From: Dyadobacter sp. CY345 | GTDB lineage: Bacteria; Bacteroidota; Bacteroidia; Cytophagales; Spirosomataceae | DNA: 64,000 bases | Direction of reading: 5' to 3' | NCBI RefSeq assembly: GCF_021502725.1 | Contig: NZ_JAKFFS010000003.1 | Location: forward strand, 682,001 to 746,000 | In this document: positions 1 through 7,008 of the stretch, piece after piece | Position numbering within the stretch: position 1 is the first letter of the stretch | How the letters are laid out: every line of letters begins with the position of its first letter | Made by a program: the position numbers and the translations under genes | Notes under the pieces: generated by a model | What the model saw: only the letters and a program-made list of their open reading frames with translations | Databases searched by the model: none | Told to the model about the DNA's origin: nothing

Positions 1-53
1 ATTCAGATCTGAGACGTCGGCAAAGGAAAGGAAATGTTTCATTAATGTTGTAT

Positions 54-521
54 TTAACCGCAATGGACGCAATTGTTTTCGCAATGGACGCAATAAATTA
101 TAATCCGTTTGCCAATCTTTTGACACCGTTTTTTATTAATGCGACATTGAAATTAATCAATAGTTCGAGTTTGCAATTCGTTAGTTTTAGATAAGTTAAT
201 AATTGAGCAACATGCACATCGTTCAATGCTTCAACAGCTTTTATTTCAACGATTACACAATTCTCTACCAATAAATCTATTCTATATCCGACTTAAAGTC
301 TGATATCTTCATATAAAAGAGGAAGTGCTTTTTGCTTTTTAACTAAAAGCCCCTCTTTTTTAATTTCATAGTATAGACATTCTTCATAAGCAGATTCCAG
401 TAAACCTAGCCCCAATGTCTTATGTACTTTCAGGGCACAAAAATAGATTTGTTTTGCAATTCTATTCTCAAAAATATCCATTGCGTCCATTGCGAACACC
501 TATTGCGCCTATTGCGGTTAA
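54..521. mobile_element. Candidate small element bounded by terminal inverted repeats around a GxxExxY gene
   Basis: Left arm about 54-96 and right arm about 478-521 are imperfect inverted copies of about 40 bp. Both begin TTAACCGCAAT from the outside. Both then carry an internal block like GGCGCAAT or GACGCAAT, and both end in the identical core CGCAATGGACGCAAT. The arms differ by a few substitutions and one indel. The outermost TTAA occurs on both sides and could be part of the repeat or a TTAA target duplication. The right arm contains the first eight codons of the GxxExxY gene and also the TAA stop codon of argD (518-520). No transposase is present, so if mobile it would move in trans. 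Repeat structure is seen directly; mobility is inference. Confidence 0.5.
98..499 (-). pseudogene. GxxExxY / PDDEXK_3-type protein, interrupted by an in-frame stop
   Basis: The N-terminal half (codons 1-68) carries the family signature as GLGLLESAYEECLYYE (GxxExxY). A TAA at 293-295 interrupts the frame directly after YEDIRL. Reading on in the same frame gives [32 protein letters not shown] and LLINFNV, ending at a TAA at 98-100. This is exactly the second half of the family, including the D...ExK residues of the PD-(D/E)XK-like core. The intact gene would be about 133 codons. Relatives usually have Glu or another residue where the stop sits, so a single GAA to TAA change is the simplest explanation; a sequencing error cannot be excluded. 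The start region lies in the right inverted repeat. The cellular role of the family is unknown. Confidence 0.8.
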
Positions 522-1651
522 GAAAGGCTAGTTACTTCTGTTCTTAAAGCTTCCAAAAACAAATCAGCCTCGACCTTACCAAGTGCAAGCGAAGGCAACA
601 ACCGAATCGTATTAGCTCCCGCAACGCCCGTGAACATCTTATGCTCAAATAACAATTTATTCCGAAGATCTTTCACTGGGAAATCGTATTCAATTCCGAT
701 CATCAAACCTCGGCCGCGGAGTTCTTTATATCCACCAATTTCCTTGATACCATTCATCAGATATTCGCCAATCTCGGAAGCATTATCCAAAAGGTTTTCG
801 TTTTTCATAATGTCAAGCACAGCAATTCCCGCTGCACAAGCCATATGATTTCCACCAAAAGTTGTACCAAGCAAACCGTAGCTGGCTTTGAATTTCGGAG
901 AAATTAAAACACCACCGATTGGAAAACCATTACCCATACCTTTCGCCATTGTCATCAGATCCGGATCAATTCCGCTGAACTGGTGCGAGAAGAATTTCCC
1001 GGTACGGCCATAACCACACTGCACACTATCCAGAATCAAAACAGCTCCGGTTTCGTCACATCTTTTACGCAAAGCCTGAAGAAATTCATCACTGCTAACT
1101 TGAATTCCGCCAACACCCTGGATTCCTTCCACAATTACTGCACAAACTTCGTCAGTAATACCTTCTTCCAATGCCTCAATATCATTGAAAGGAAGAAAAG
1201 TAACATGTTTATTATAATTCACAGGAGCAACGATCGACGGATTGTCAGTTGCCGCAACAGCGCCGGCGGTACGTCCGTGAAACGCTTTTGTAAAAGCAAC
1301 TACTTTCGAACGACCTGTATGAAATGACGCCAATTTTAAAGCATTTTCATTCGCTTCTGCACCAGAGTTTACCAGAAAAAGTTTGTAATCCGGATAACCA
1401 GAAAGGTCTCCAAGTTTCTCAGCCAATTCTTCCTGTAAAGAAATTTTTACAGAATTCGAGTAAAAATTAATCGCATGAAGCTGCTTGCTTAACATATCGA
1501 CATAATACGGATGACAATGTCCAACGGAAATCACAGCGTGACCGCCATAAAGATCCAGGTATTTTGTACCATTCGTATCCCATAAATAACTGCCTTCAGC
1601 TTTTACAGGTTCTATATCGTAAAGGGGGTATACATCAAATAAGTGTGACAT
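518..1651 (-). CDS. argD: Acetylornithine/succinylornithine aminotransferase
   Basis: A class III PLP-dependent aminotransferase of 377 residues, the usual ArgD length. It transfers an amino group from glutamate to N-acyl-glutamate semialdehyde in arginine biosynthesis. In Bacteroidota the acyl group may be succinyl rather than acetyl; the sequence alone does not decide. The PLP lysine is K237 in TMAKGMGNGFPIGG, and VNSGAEANENALK (about 94-106) and ILDSVQCGYGRTG (about 206-218) are typical cofactor and substrate motifs. It starts 14 bp after the upstream PIN toxin gene and is the last biosynthetic gene of the minus-strand arginine cluster visible here. Its stop codon lies in the inverted repeat of the adjacent GxxExxY element. 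Confidence 0.93.
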   Translation of the reverse strand: MSHLFDVYPLYDIEPVKAEGSYLWDTNGTKYLDLYGGHAVISVGHCHPYYVDMLSKQLHAINFYSNSVKISLQEELAEKLGDLSGYPDYKLFLVNSGAEANENALKLASFHTGRSKVVAFTKAFHGRTAGAVAATDNPSIVAPVNYNKHVTFLPFNDIEALEEGITDEVCAVIVEGIQGVGGIQVSSDEFLQALRKRCDETGAVLILDSVQCGYGRTGKFFSHQFSGIDPDLMTMAKGMGNGFPIGGVLISPKFKASYGLLGTTFGGNHMACAAGIAVLDIMKNENLLDNASEIGEYLMNGIKEIGGYKELRGRGLMIGIEYDFPVKDLRNKLLFEHKMFTGVAGANTIRLLPSLALGKVEADLFLEALRTEVTSLS

Positions 1652-1665
1652 AGTAATATTGTTTA

Positions 1666-2052
1666 TCAGATCAATTCCAAAGAATCGATTCTTTGAAAAT
1701 GTTTTTGATTTAAGGTCTTTACAGGTAATTGAAAAGTTAAGGCAGTTGCTGCTATGAAAATATCCCGGAACTCAATCAATAAGTTTTGCCTTCGCAGGCT
1801 ATGGTAAATTTCAGCAGCTTTTAATGAAACTTCGGCTGTAAATGGCAACACCGATACACCATCTAATAATATTTCAACGTCACTTTTCTTTTGCAAATCG
1901 GTTGCTCCCATCATTAATTCATAAACAGTTACTGCTGATACAAAAAGCACCGCGTTGTTTGGTAAAGACGCTAAAATTGTTTTTGACTTATCTTGTTTCC
2001 TAAGATATTCAATGAATATGCCGGTATCGATTACCATTCCGGAATTTCCCAT
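1666..2052 (-). CDS. vapC: PIN-domain ribonuclease toxin, VapC family
   Basis: A single PIN domain of 128 residues. The acidic metal-binding residues are visible as D9 (VIDTG), E45 (VYELMMG) and D97 (EFRDIFIAATAL), so the nuclease looks intact. VapC toxins cleave RNA, commonly initiator tRNA or 23S rRNA; the target here is unknown. An internal ATG at 2037 would start the protein directly at MVIDTG and may be the real start. The gene overlaps the upstream antitoxin gene (22 bp, or 7 bp with the 2037 start), the usual coupling of such pairs. It lies between argC and argD, 14 bp from argD, so toxin and argD may share a transcript. Confidence 0.85.
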   Translation of the reverse strand: MGNSGMVIDTGIFIEYLRKQDKSKTILASLPNNAVLFVSAVTVYELMMGATDLQKKSDVEILLDGVSVLPFTAEVSLKAAEIYHSLRRQNLLIEFRDIFIAATALTFQLPVKTLNQKHFQRIDSLELI

Positions 2053-2258
2053 TGATTTAATTTTTTACTATTTTCTTCAATAATCTTAATTTCATCATCA
2101 TTCCAGGTTGAAACAGACTTAATTTTTTCCTTCCATCCTGCAAGGTTTCCCTCGGACTGCTTGGCTTTCTGCTGCGCCAATAAGGTATCGGCATAAGTAA
2201 TTAATTGCCTCCGCTGAATCTCGTCAAGCTGGTTATAGGCCAGGAGTAAATCGTTCAT
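2031..2258 (-). CDS. Antitoxin partner of the VapC toxin
   Basis: A 75-residue protein with a helical N-terminal half (LAYNQLDEIQRRQLITYADTLLAQ) and a charged, Trp-rich C-terminal tail (KIIEENSKKLNQWEIPEW). This is the layout of small VapB-like antitoxins, where the N-terminal part may dimerise or bind DNA and the tail wraps the PIN toxin. I do not recognise a specific DNA-binding fold. The call rests mainly on size and on the overlap with the following vapC, whose start lies inside its last codons. It begins 47 bp downstream of argC, in the same direction. Confidence 0.7.
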   Translation of the reverse strand: MNDLLLAYNQLDEIQRRQLITYADTLLAQQKAKQSEGNLAGWKEKIKSVSTWNDDEIKIIEENSKKLNQWEIPEW

Positions 2259-2305
2259 AATAATGAAAATTAATCATTTCAACTTCCTGCAATAACAAAA
2301 ATTTC

Positions 2306-3292
2306 TTAAAATGATGGTGCCTTCAACCTTAATCCTGCATCTTCAGGTAATCCGAAGATCAGGTTCAGGTTTTGAACCGCTTGTCCGGAAGCACCTTTTG
2401 TTAAATTATCAATGATACTGCTGATCAACAATTGACCATCATGAACTTCCAAATGAATGAAACATTTATTGGTATTAACAACCTGCTTTACATCAATAGG
2501 CGAATCGCTTACATGCGTGAATGGATGTTCTGCGTAATAGTTTTTATATAATTCTTTCGCTTCTTCAATTGTTCCTGAATACGGCGTGTAAACATTAGCC
2601 ATGATTCCACGGGTAAAATCACCGCGATAAGGAACGAAATTCACTGCCTTGTCAAAACCAGCCTGCAATTTCTTTAGGCTCATTTTTATTTCAGTCAAAT
2701 GTTGGTGACTAAAAGCCTTGTAAATAGACAGGTTATTGTTTCTCCATGAAAAATGTGTCGTTGCACTTAGCGACTGACCAGCACCGGTACTTCCTGTCAC
2801 AGCACTTACATGGACGTCGTCCTTCAATAAACCAGCATTCGCCAACGGTAAAATCGCCAGCTCAATACTCGTCGCAAAACAACCAGGATTAGCAATCTTG
2901 GTCGAAGTCTTTATTTTTTCTTTTTGAAGTTCTGGTAAACCATACGTGAACCCATTTGATTCATCACGGAAATCAGTGCTCAAATCAATGATTTTTACAG
3001 TTTCTGGAACGTTATATTCATCCAAAAACTTCTTTGATTCTCCGTGACCTGAGCACAAGAAAATCGCGTTCAGACTTTCCTGATTCAATAAGGTTTGAAT
3101 ATCCTCTCCTGAAAAAGTCAGCTCTGTATCACCCAATAACTCTGTATGCGTTGCATAAACCGGCTTCCCGATCTGGCTTTTACTATGCGCAAAGGCAATA
3201 TTTACATTCGGATGGTTTATGACAATTCTCAATAATTCTCCTCCTGTGTAACCAGCAGCACCGATGATGCCTATATTTATTTTTTTGTCCAT
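2306..3292 (-). CDS. argC: N-acetyl-gamma-glutamyl-phosphate reductase
   Basis: A 328-residue NADPH-dependent reductase converting N-acyl-glutamyl phosphate to the semialdehyde, third step of arginine synthesis. The N-terminal Rossmann motif GIIGAAGYTGGEL (8-20) and the catalytic cysteine C138 in NPGCFATS are visible, as is the HQHLTEI histidine segment around residue 196. Length is typical of the short ArgC type. The start codon follows the stop of an upstream PIN toxin gene by only 7 bp, so translation may be coupled to that toxin. A second toxin-antitoxin pair follows it. Confidence 0.95.
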   Translation of the reverse strand: MDKKINIGIIGAAGYTGGELLRIVINHPNVNIAFAHSKSQIGKPVYATHTELLGDTELTFSGEDIQTLLNQESLNAIFLCSGHGESKKFLDEYNVPETVKIIDLSTDFRDESNGFTYGLPELQKEKIKTSTKIANPGCFATSIELAILPLANAGLLKDDVHVSAVTGSTGAGQSLSATTHFSWRNNNLSIYKAFSHQHLTEIKMSLKKLQAGFDKAVNFVPYRGDFTRGIMANVYTPYSGTIEEAKELYKNYYAEHPFTHVSDSPIDVKQVVNTNKCFIHLEVHDGQLLISSIIDNLTKGASGQAVQNLNLIFGLPEDAGLRLKAPSF

Positions 3293-3299
3293 AATTTGT

Positions 3300-3710
3300 T
3301 CATTTCCACATTGTTTTTACAAATGACGATTTTTCAATTTTAGGATCATTTGTTAAAAAAGGGCAATTAAATGTATATGCCGTTCCAGCAATCAGCCGAT
3401 CGTGCAGTTCCGGAGTATCTTTTATTTCAAAAGATTTGAGAATAATTTCATTTGTTAGCTCAGCTATTTTAAAGCTATTACAAGATTCTATTAGCGACTG
3501 GACATCTTTAAGCGAAGTTTCAATTCTTCCCTTTTCAAACAAATATCCAATTTCTGCCAAGACAATAGCTGGAATCCAAATTGATATGTTACTATCAATA
3601 TGATTTGACATTTCAAATATTTCGGTAATTGTAAGCGGTAATTTTCTTTGCTCTAACCAAATTACTACCGCCATAGTATCGGCAACATATTCCCGAGGAA
3701 TGTCAGTCAT
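3300..3710 (-). CDS. PIN-domain toxin of a DUF2281-linked toxin-antitoxin pair
   Basis: A 136-residue PIN-domain protein. The acidic residues are D11 (YVADTMAVVIWLE), E53 (LAEIGYLF), D104 (ELHDRLIAGTA) and D122 (FLTNDPKI), so the metal site looks complete. It is clearly a different subgroup from the PIN toxin between argC and argD: the two share little beyond the motifs, so they are separate arrivals rather than a local duplication. It overlaps its antitoxin gene by 8 bp and ends 7 bp before argC. The probable activity is RNA cleavage; target unknown. Confidence 0.85.
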   Translation of the reverse strand: MTDIPREYVADTMAVVIWLEQRKLPLTITEIFEMSNHIDSNISIWIPAIVLAEIGYLFEKGRIETSLKDVQSLIESCNSFKIAELTNEIILKSFEIKDTPELHDRLIAGTAYTFNCPFLTNDPKIEKSSFVKTMWK

Positions 3711-3930
3711 TTATTTTGGGATAAGTTAATTTATATCCAGTGAATTCCTCTTCTAAGTGAGAGATTTCTGATTGAGACAAGCTATCTAGTTCCAATCTTA
3801 TTTGTTCATTGGACGATTTTGCTTGCTTGTTTATCAAGAATTCTGCAAAATCAAGAATTTCCTTTACCAGCAATTCTGGTAATTCTTCGGTTGCTTTAAC
3901 AATCTCATTTTGAAGTTCGCTCTTGCTCAT
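3703..3930 (-). CDS. DUF2281-type antitoxin
   Basis: A 75-residue protein with the pattern seen in DUF2281 antitoxins: an amphipathic N-terminal helix (IVKATEELPELLVKEILDFAEFLINK) followed by an acidic tail (LSQSEISHLEEEFTGYKLTYP) that probably binds the toxin. The overlap with the PIN toxin gene supports the pairing. It lies 135 bp downstream of argG; that gap contains a terminator-like hairpin and a short tandem repeat, so the pair may have its own promoter. No clear promoter consensus was seen. Confidence 0.75.
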   Translation of the reverse strand: MSKSELQNEIVKATEELPELLVKEILDFAEFLINKQAKSSNEQIRLELDSLSQSEISHLEEEFTGYKLTYPKIND

Positions 3931-3949
3931 CTTAAAAGTATTTAGAAAA

Positions 3950-3999
3950 TATTGCTGAAATGCGTTTTAACCCATTATGGAAATTACTTTTCAGCAATA
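3950..3999 (-). terminator. Terminator-like hairpin between argG and the DUF2281/PIN pair
   Basis: TATTGCTGAAA at 3950-3960 and TTTCAGCAATA at 3989-3999 are perfect 11-bp inverted repeats with a 28-nt loop. On the minus strand the stem is followed by TTTTCTAAATACTTTT. It lies downstream of argG and 20 bp upstream of the antitoxin start, so it could reduce read-through from argG. The long loop makes it a weaker terminator than a compact hairpin. Confidence 0.5.
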
Positions 4000-4028
4000 C
4001 TTGATTTTTTCACTTCCCAATCATTAAT

Positions 4029-4070
4029 AATTAACCCTTAACAATTAACCCTTAACAATTAACCCTTAAC
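4029..4070. repeat. Three perfect 14-bp tandem repeats at the 3' end of argG
   Basis: The unit AATTAACCCTTAAC is repeated exactly three times without spacers (4029-4042, 4043-4056, 4057-4070). The third copy includes the argG stop codon at 4066-4068. No function is evident. Such arrays can change copy number by slippage. Confidence 0.85.
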
Positions 4071-5265
4071 CATTACTCTCGCTAACTTTCTGATAAATCA
4101 TCACCTGATTCGAAGCGACTTTTGAGAATCCTCTTACGTCGTCACCTGTCCAGGCATTATTCATTTCACCATAACTCCCAAATTTCGAAGACATTAGATC
4201 AAATGGAGATTCGATTCCTTCTACGTAGAAACGGTATGGCGCAAGATGTACGTGTACTTTTCCGGTAACATGAGATTGCGTATCAGATAAAAACGCCTCA
4301 ATATTACGCATAACGGGTTCCGTGAACTGTCCTTTGTGAAGTAGCGTCCCGTAAGTATTAGAAAGTTGTTCTTTCCAGTAAAGTTGCTGCTCGCTCAAAA
4401 CGTGTTTTTCAAGCGTATGATGTGCTTTAATGATAATCAAAGGAGCAGCGGCTTCGAAACCAACGCGACCTTTAATACCAATAATCGTATCACCCACATG
4501 AATATCACGGCCGATTCCAAATGGCTGCGCGATGGCTGCCAATTTCTGAATTGCCTGCACCGGATTTTCAAAAGATTCGCCAGCAACACCTTTCAATTCA
4601 CCTTCAACGAATTCCAGCGTGATCGTTTCAGGTTCAGTTTTAGAAACCTGCGTTGGCCATGCTTCTTCCGGAAGGTATTTTTCGGATGTCAAAGTTTCTT
4701 TACCACCAACCGAAGTTCCCCAAAGACCTTTGTTGATACTATATGCAGCTTTGGCCCATTCGCGACCAACTCCTTTTTTAGTCAGATATTCAATTTCAGC
4801 CTCACGTGAAAGTTTTAGGTCACGGATCGGTGTGATAATTTCAGCTTCCGGAATGATTATACGAAACGCCATATCGAAACGAACCTGGTCATTTCCGGCC
4901 CCGGTACTTCCGTGCGCAATCGCCGTAGCACCAATTTCTTTTGCGTATTCAGCAACAGCAACGGCCTGAAAAATGCGCTCAGCACTTACAGAAAGTGGGT
5001 ACGTGTTATTTTTTAAAACATTACCAAAAATCAGATATTTAATACAATCGTTGTAGTAATCTGTTGTTTTTGATATAGTAGCATGACTTTTCACACCTAA
5101 CGAATAGGCATTCCCTTCAATAGTTTTAAGGTCTTCTTCTGTGAAACCACCGGTGTCAACCAAAACTGAATAAACTTCATAGCCTTTATCTTCGGCTAAA
5201 TACTTTACACAAAATGAGGTATCCAATCCTCCACTAAACGCTAATACTACTTTGGGCTGTGACAT
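4066..5265 (-). CDS. argG: Argininosuccinate synthase
   Basis: A 399-residue enzyme that joins citrulline and aspartate using ATP. The N-terminal PP-loop VVLAFSGGLDTSFCVKYL (6-23) binds ATP, and AIAHGSTGAGNDQVRF (about 115-130) is a typical substrate-binding segment. Length is normal. It lies 52 bp downstream of the higBA pair and is transcribed with the rest of the arginine cluster. The last codon and stop fall in a 14-bp tandem repeat. Confidence 0.96.
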   Translation of the reverse strand: MSQPKVVLAFSGGLDTSFCVKYLAEDKGYEVYSVLVDTGGFTEEDLKTIEGNAYSLGVKSHATISKTTDYYNDCIKYLIFGNVLKNNTYPLSVSAERIFQAVAVAEYAKEIGATAIAHGSTGAGNDQVRFDMAFRIIIPEAEIITPIRDLKLSREAEIEYLTKKGVGREWAKAAYSINKGLWGTSVGGKETLTSEKYLPEEAWPTQVSKTEPETITLEFVEGELKGVAGESFENPVQAIQKLAAIAQPFGIGRDIHVGDTIIGIKGRVGFEAAAPLIIIKAHHTLEKHVLSEQQLYWKEQLSNTYGTLLHKGQFTEPVMRNIEAFLSDTQSHVTGKVHVHLAPYRFYVEGIESPFDLMSSKFGSYGEMNNAWTGDDVRGFSKVASNQVMIYQKVSESNG

Positions 5266-5317
5266 TATATTTATTAATATGATTCTTGTACTATTTTAAA
5301 TTTTCATTAATTGTTGA

Positions 5318-5722
5318 CTAACTAACTGTTAGTAACGTATCTACGGGTATTCCTAAGTTCTTATTTAATTCCCTAATCATTTTAATTGTCAGGTTCCTTT
5401 TCTTATTCAATACTTCAGAAACTCTATTCTCCCCACCGAAGTAAGGAGCAACATCTTTCCGCGTCAAATGCAGTTGACTCATTCGTTCCTTAATTGCTTC
5501 AATTGGATCTGGTTTTGGAATTGGGAAATGCCTTTTTTCATAGTCAATAGCCAAAACCGTAACTGCTTCTAAAATATCCAAGGCTCTTTTGCGTAGTTTC
5601 AAATCTTCCAATAGGTCAGCATCTATTAAAGCATCAATTATTTTAGATGCCTCCTCAAAATCTACTGAATTGGTAATTGGTCTGATAACAATGTCATCCA
5701 AATTTATTGCAAGTGTTTTCAT
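5318..5722 (-). CDS. higA: HigA-type antitoxin with Xre helix-turn-helix
   Basis: A 134-residue protein. The C-terminal half contains a helix-turn-helix of the Xre type (IKERMSQLHLTRKDVAPYFGGENRVSEVLNKKRNLTIKMIRELNKNLGIPVDTLL, about residues 75-130, described in parts). The N-terminal half is helical and probably binds the toxin. HigA proteins neutralise HigB and repress their own operon. The toxin gene precedes it by 14 bp, the reversed toxin-first order normal for higBA. It lies between the GNAT gene and argG, so autorepression by HigA could in principle affect argG if transcription is shared. Confidence 0.85.
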   Translation of the reverse strand: MKTLAINLDDIVIRPITNSVDFEEASKIIDALIDADLLEDLKLRKRALDILEAVTVLAIDYEKRHFPIPKPDPIEAIKERMSQLHLTRKDVAPYFGGENRVSEVLNKKRNLTIKMIRELNKNLGIPVDTLLTVS

Positions 5723-5736
5723 ATTGCTTTGAATGA

Positions 5737-6033
5737 TTATATGTTCTTAATATTTTCAATTTTATCGTATTCAATATGAGTACCTAAGAACCTAACAAAA
5801 ACAAACTGCTTATCGTATTCAAATTTGGCAATCAGTCGGTATTTATTATGAGTTATATTAAATACTATTCTTCCATTTCCAATTGTATCGGCATTTTTGA
5901 AAAACTTAATTACCTCATTAGGGCTTTTAAAGTGCGTTTTTTCAATGGTATCGTACCAAAATTCCAAAGCAGGCCTTGCATCTGGCGATCTATCCCAAAA
6001 ATCTCTAAGTGTGCTTCTAGTAAAAATTCTCAT
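5737..6033 (-). CDS. higB: HigB-family mRNA interferase toxin
   Basis: A 98-residue protein of the HigB_toxin type (PF09907). The pattern FWDRSPDARPALEFWYDTIE near the N-terminus, GNGRIVFNITHNKYRLIAKF in the middle and FVRFLGTHIEYDKI at the end are characteristic. These toxins have a RelE-like fold and cut mRNA at the ribosome. It is paired with the downstream HigA. A strong terminator hairpin separates it from the upstream GNAT gene, suggesting a separate promoter in the 84 bp before its start, although no clear consensus was found. Confidence 0.88.
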   Translation of the reverse strand: MRIFTRSTLRDFWDRSPDARPALEFWYDTIEKTHFKSPNEVIKFFKNADTIGNGRIVFNITHNKYRLIAKFEYDKQFVFVRFLGTHIEYDKIENIKNI

Positions 6034-6117
6034 TTTGTGTGTGTAAAAGTACTCAAGTATTCCCGAATTGGGAAAAGCTTATTCCTTTATCGCTATTTTA
6101 ATTCAGTATGTAACGAA

Positions 6118-6161
6118 AAATACCTCGCATCGGAGTTTAAAAGCTGCCGGGCGAGGTATTT
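6118..6161 (-). terminator. Intrinsic terminator after the GNAT gene
   Basis: AAATACCTCGC at 6118-6128 and GCGAGGTATTT at 6151-6161 form a perfect 11-bp stem. On the minus strand the right arm runs into TTTTTCG. It lies 37 bp past the GNAT stop and upstream of higB, so the arginine cluster is probably not one uninterrupted transcript. Confidence 0.75.
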
Positions 6162-6197
6162 AGAATGATATAATAATCAATAATATGAGTGCTGTAC

Positions 6198-6908
6198 TTA
6201 GTGTACGAGCATCGCCTCGGCATTTTTCTTTTTGGCACGTTCTTCCCTTCGCAGCAAAATACGTTGTTTAATACGCATCCAGCGCTCGTAAAGACTCGAT
6301 TCTTTCAAGAAATCCCATGAATCTTTTTCATGTTTCGCCTCGACTTCCTTGTGATCTTCAGGATTGTACATCATGCCGGTGCACAAGCAGTGTTTTCTGC
6401 CCGTACGACTCAGTACATCATAATTTACACAGCTCGCACAGCCTTTCCAGAACGCGTCATCCGCAGGAAGTTCGCTGAAAGTAACAGGTTCGTAACCCAG
6501 ATCGGAGTTGATCTTCATTACCGGCAAGCTGGTGGTGATACCAATAATTTTGGCATCAGGGTATTTTTTACGTGAAAGTTCAAATGCTTTTTGCTTAATC
6601 GCTTTTGCCATCCCGCTCTGACGGAAATTCGGATGTACGATCAGACCGGAATTGGCGACAAATTTGCCGTGTTCCCAGGTTTCGATATAACAAAAACCTA
6701 CCCATTCTCCCGTGTCAGTAGTGGCAATAATCGCTTTTCCTTCTACCATTTTTTCCATGATATAAACAGGAGAGCGTTTTGCTATACCAGTACCACGTTT
6801 TTTGGCACTCTCTTCCATTTCTGCACAAATAGTTTCGGCAAAATGGAGATGATTTTCATTGGCAGCTTGTACAATAAACTTACAGCCTACTACTTCGGTA
6901 TTTTTCAT
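6198..6908 (-). CDS. GNAT acetyltransferase, probable N-acetylglutamate synthase of the arginine cluster
   Basis: A 236-residue protein with a GNAT fold in residues about 10-145. The acetyl-CoA loop region is seen in GLIVHPNFRQSGMAKAIKQKAFELSRKKYP. A distinctive cysteine cluster follows (GCASCVNYD and KHCLCTGMMYNP, about residues 155-182), which looks like a metal site. A GNAT gene of this kind heads the arginine cluster in many Bacteroidota, and I infer it supplies the first, N-acylating step in place of classical ArgA or ArgJ. The C-terminus is basic (RIKQRILLRREERAKKKN). It is followed by a terminator and then higBA. The substrate is not proven by sequence. Confidence 0.7.
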   Translation of the reverse strand: MKNTEVVGCKFIVQAANENHLHFAETICAEMEESAKKRGTGIAKRSPVYIMEKMVEGKAIIATTDTGEWVGFCYIETWEHGKFVANSGLIVHPNFRQSGMAKAIKQKAFELSRKKYPDAKIIGITTSLPVMKINSDLGYEPVTFSELPADDAFWKGCASCVNYDVLSRTGRKHCLCTGMMYNPEDHKEVEAKHEKDSWDFLKESSLYERWMRIKQRILLRREERAKKKNAEAMLVH

Positions 6909-7008
6909 TTATGAATGTACTGACGAAAAATTGTTCGAAACAAAAATTAAATTCCCAGAAAACTACGATGGGACGTTTCAAAAATTTAAAAAAGACGGGG
7001 ATAGAAGT

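Noticed and set aside
5320..5335. ACTAACTGTTAGT palindrome at the higA stop as a possible HigA operator
   Set aside because: It lies at the 3' end of higA, not in front of higB, and the arms are only six bases.
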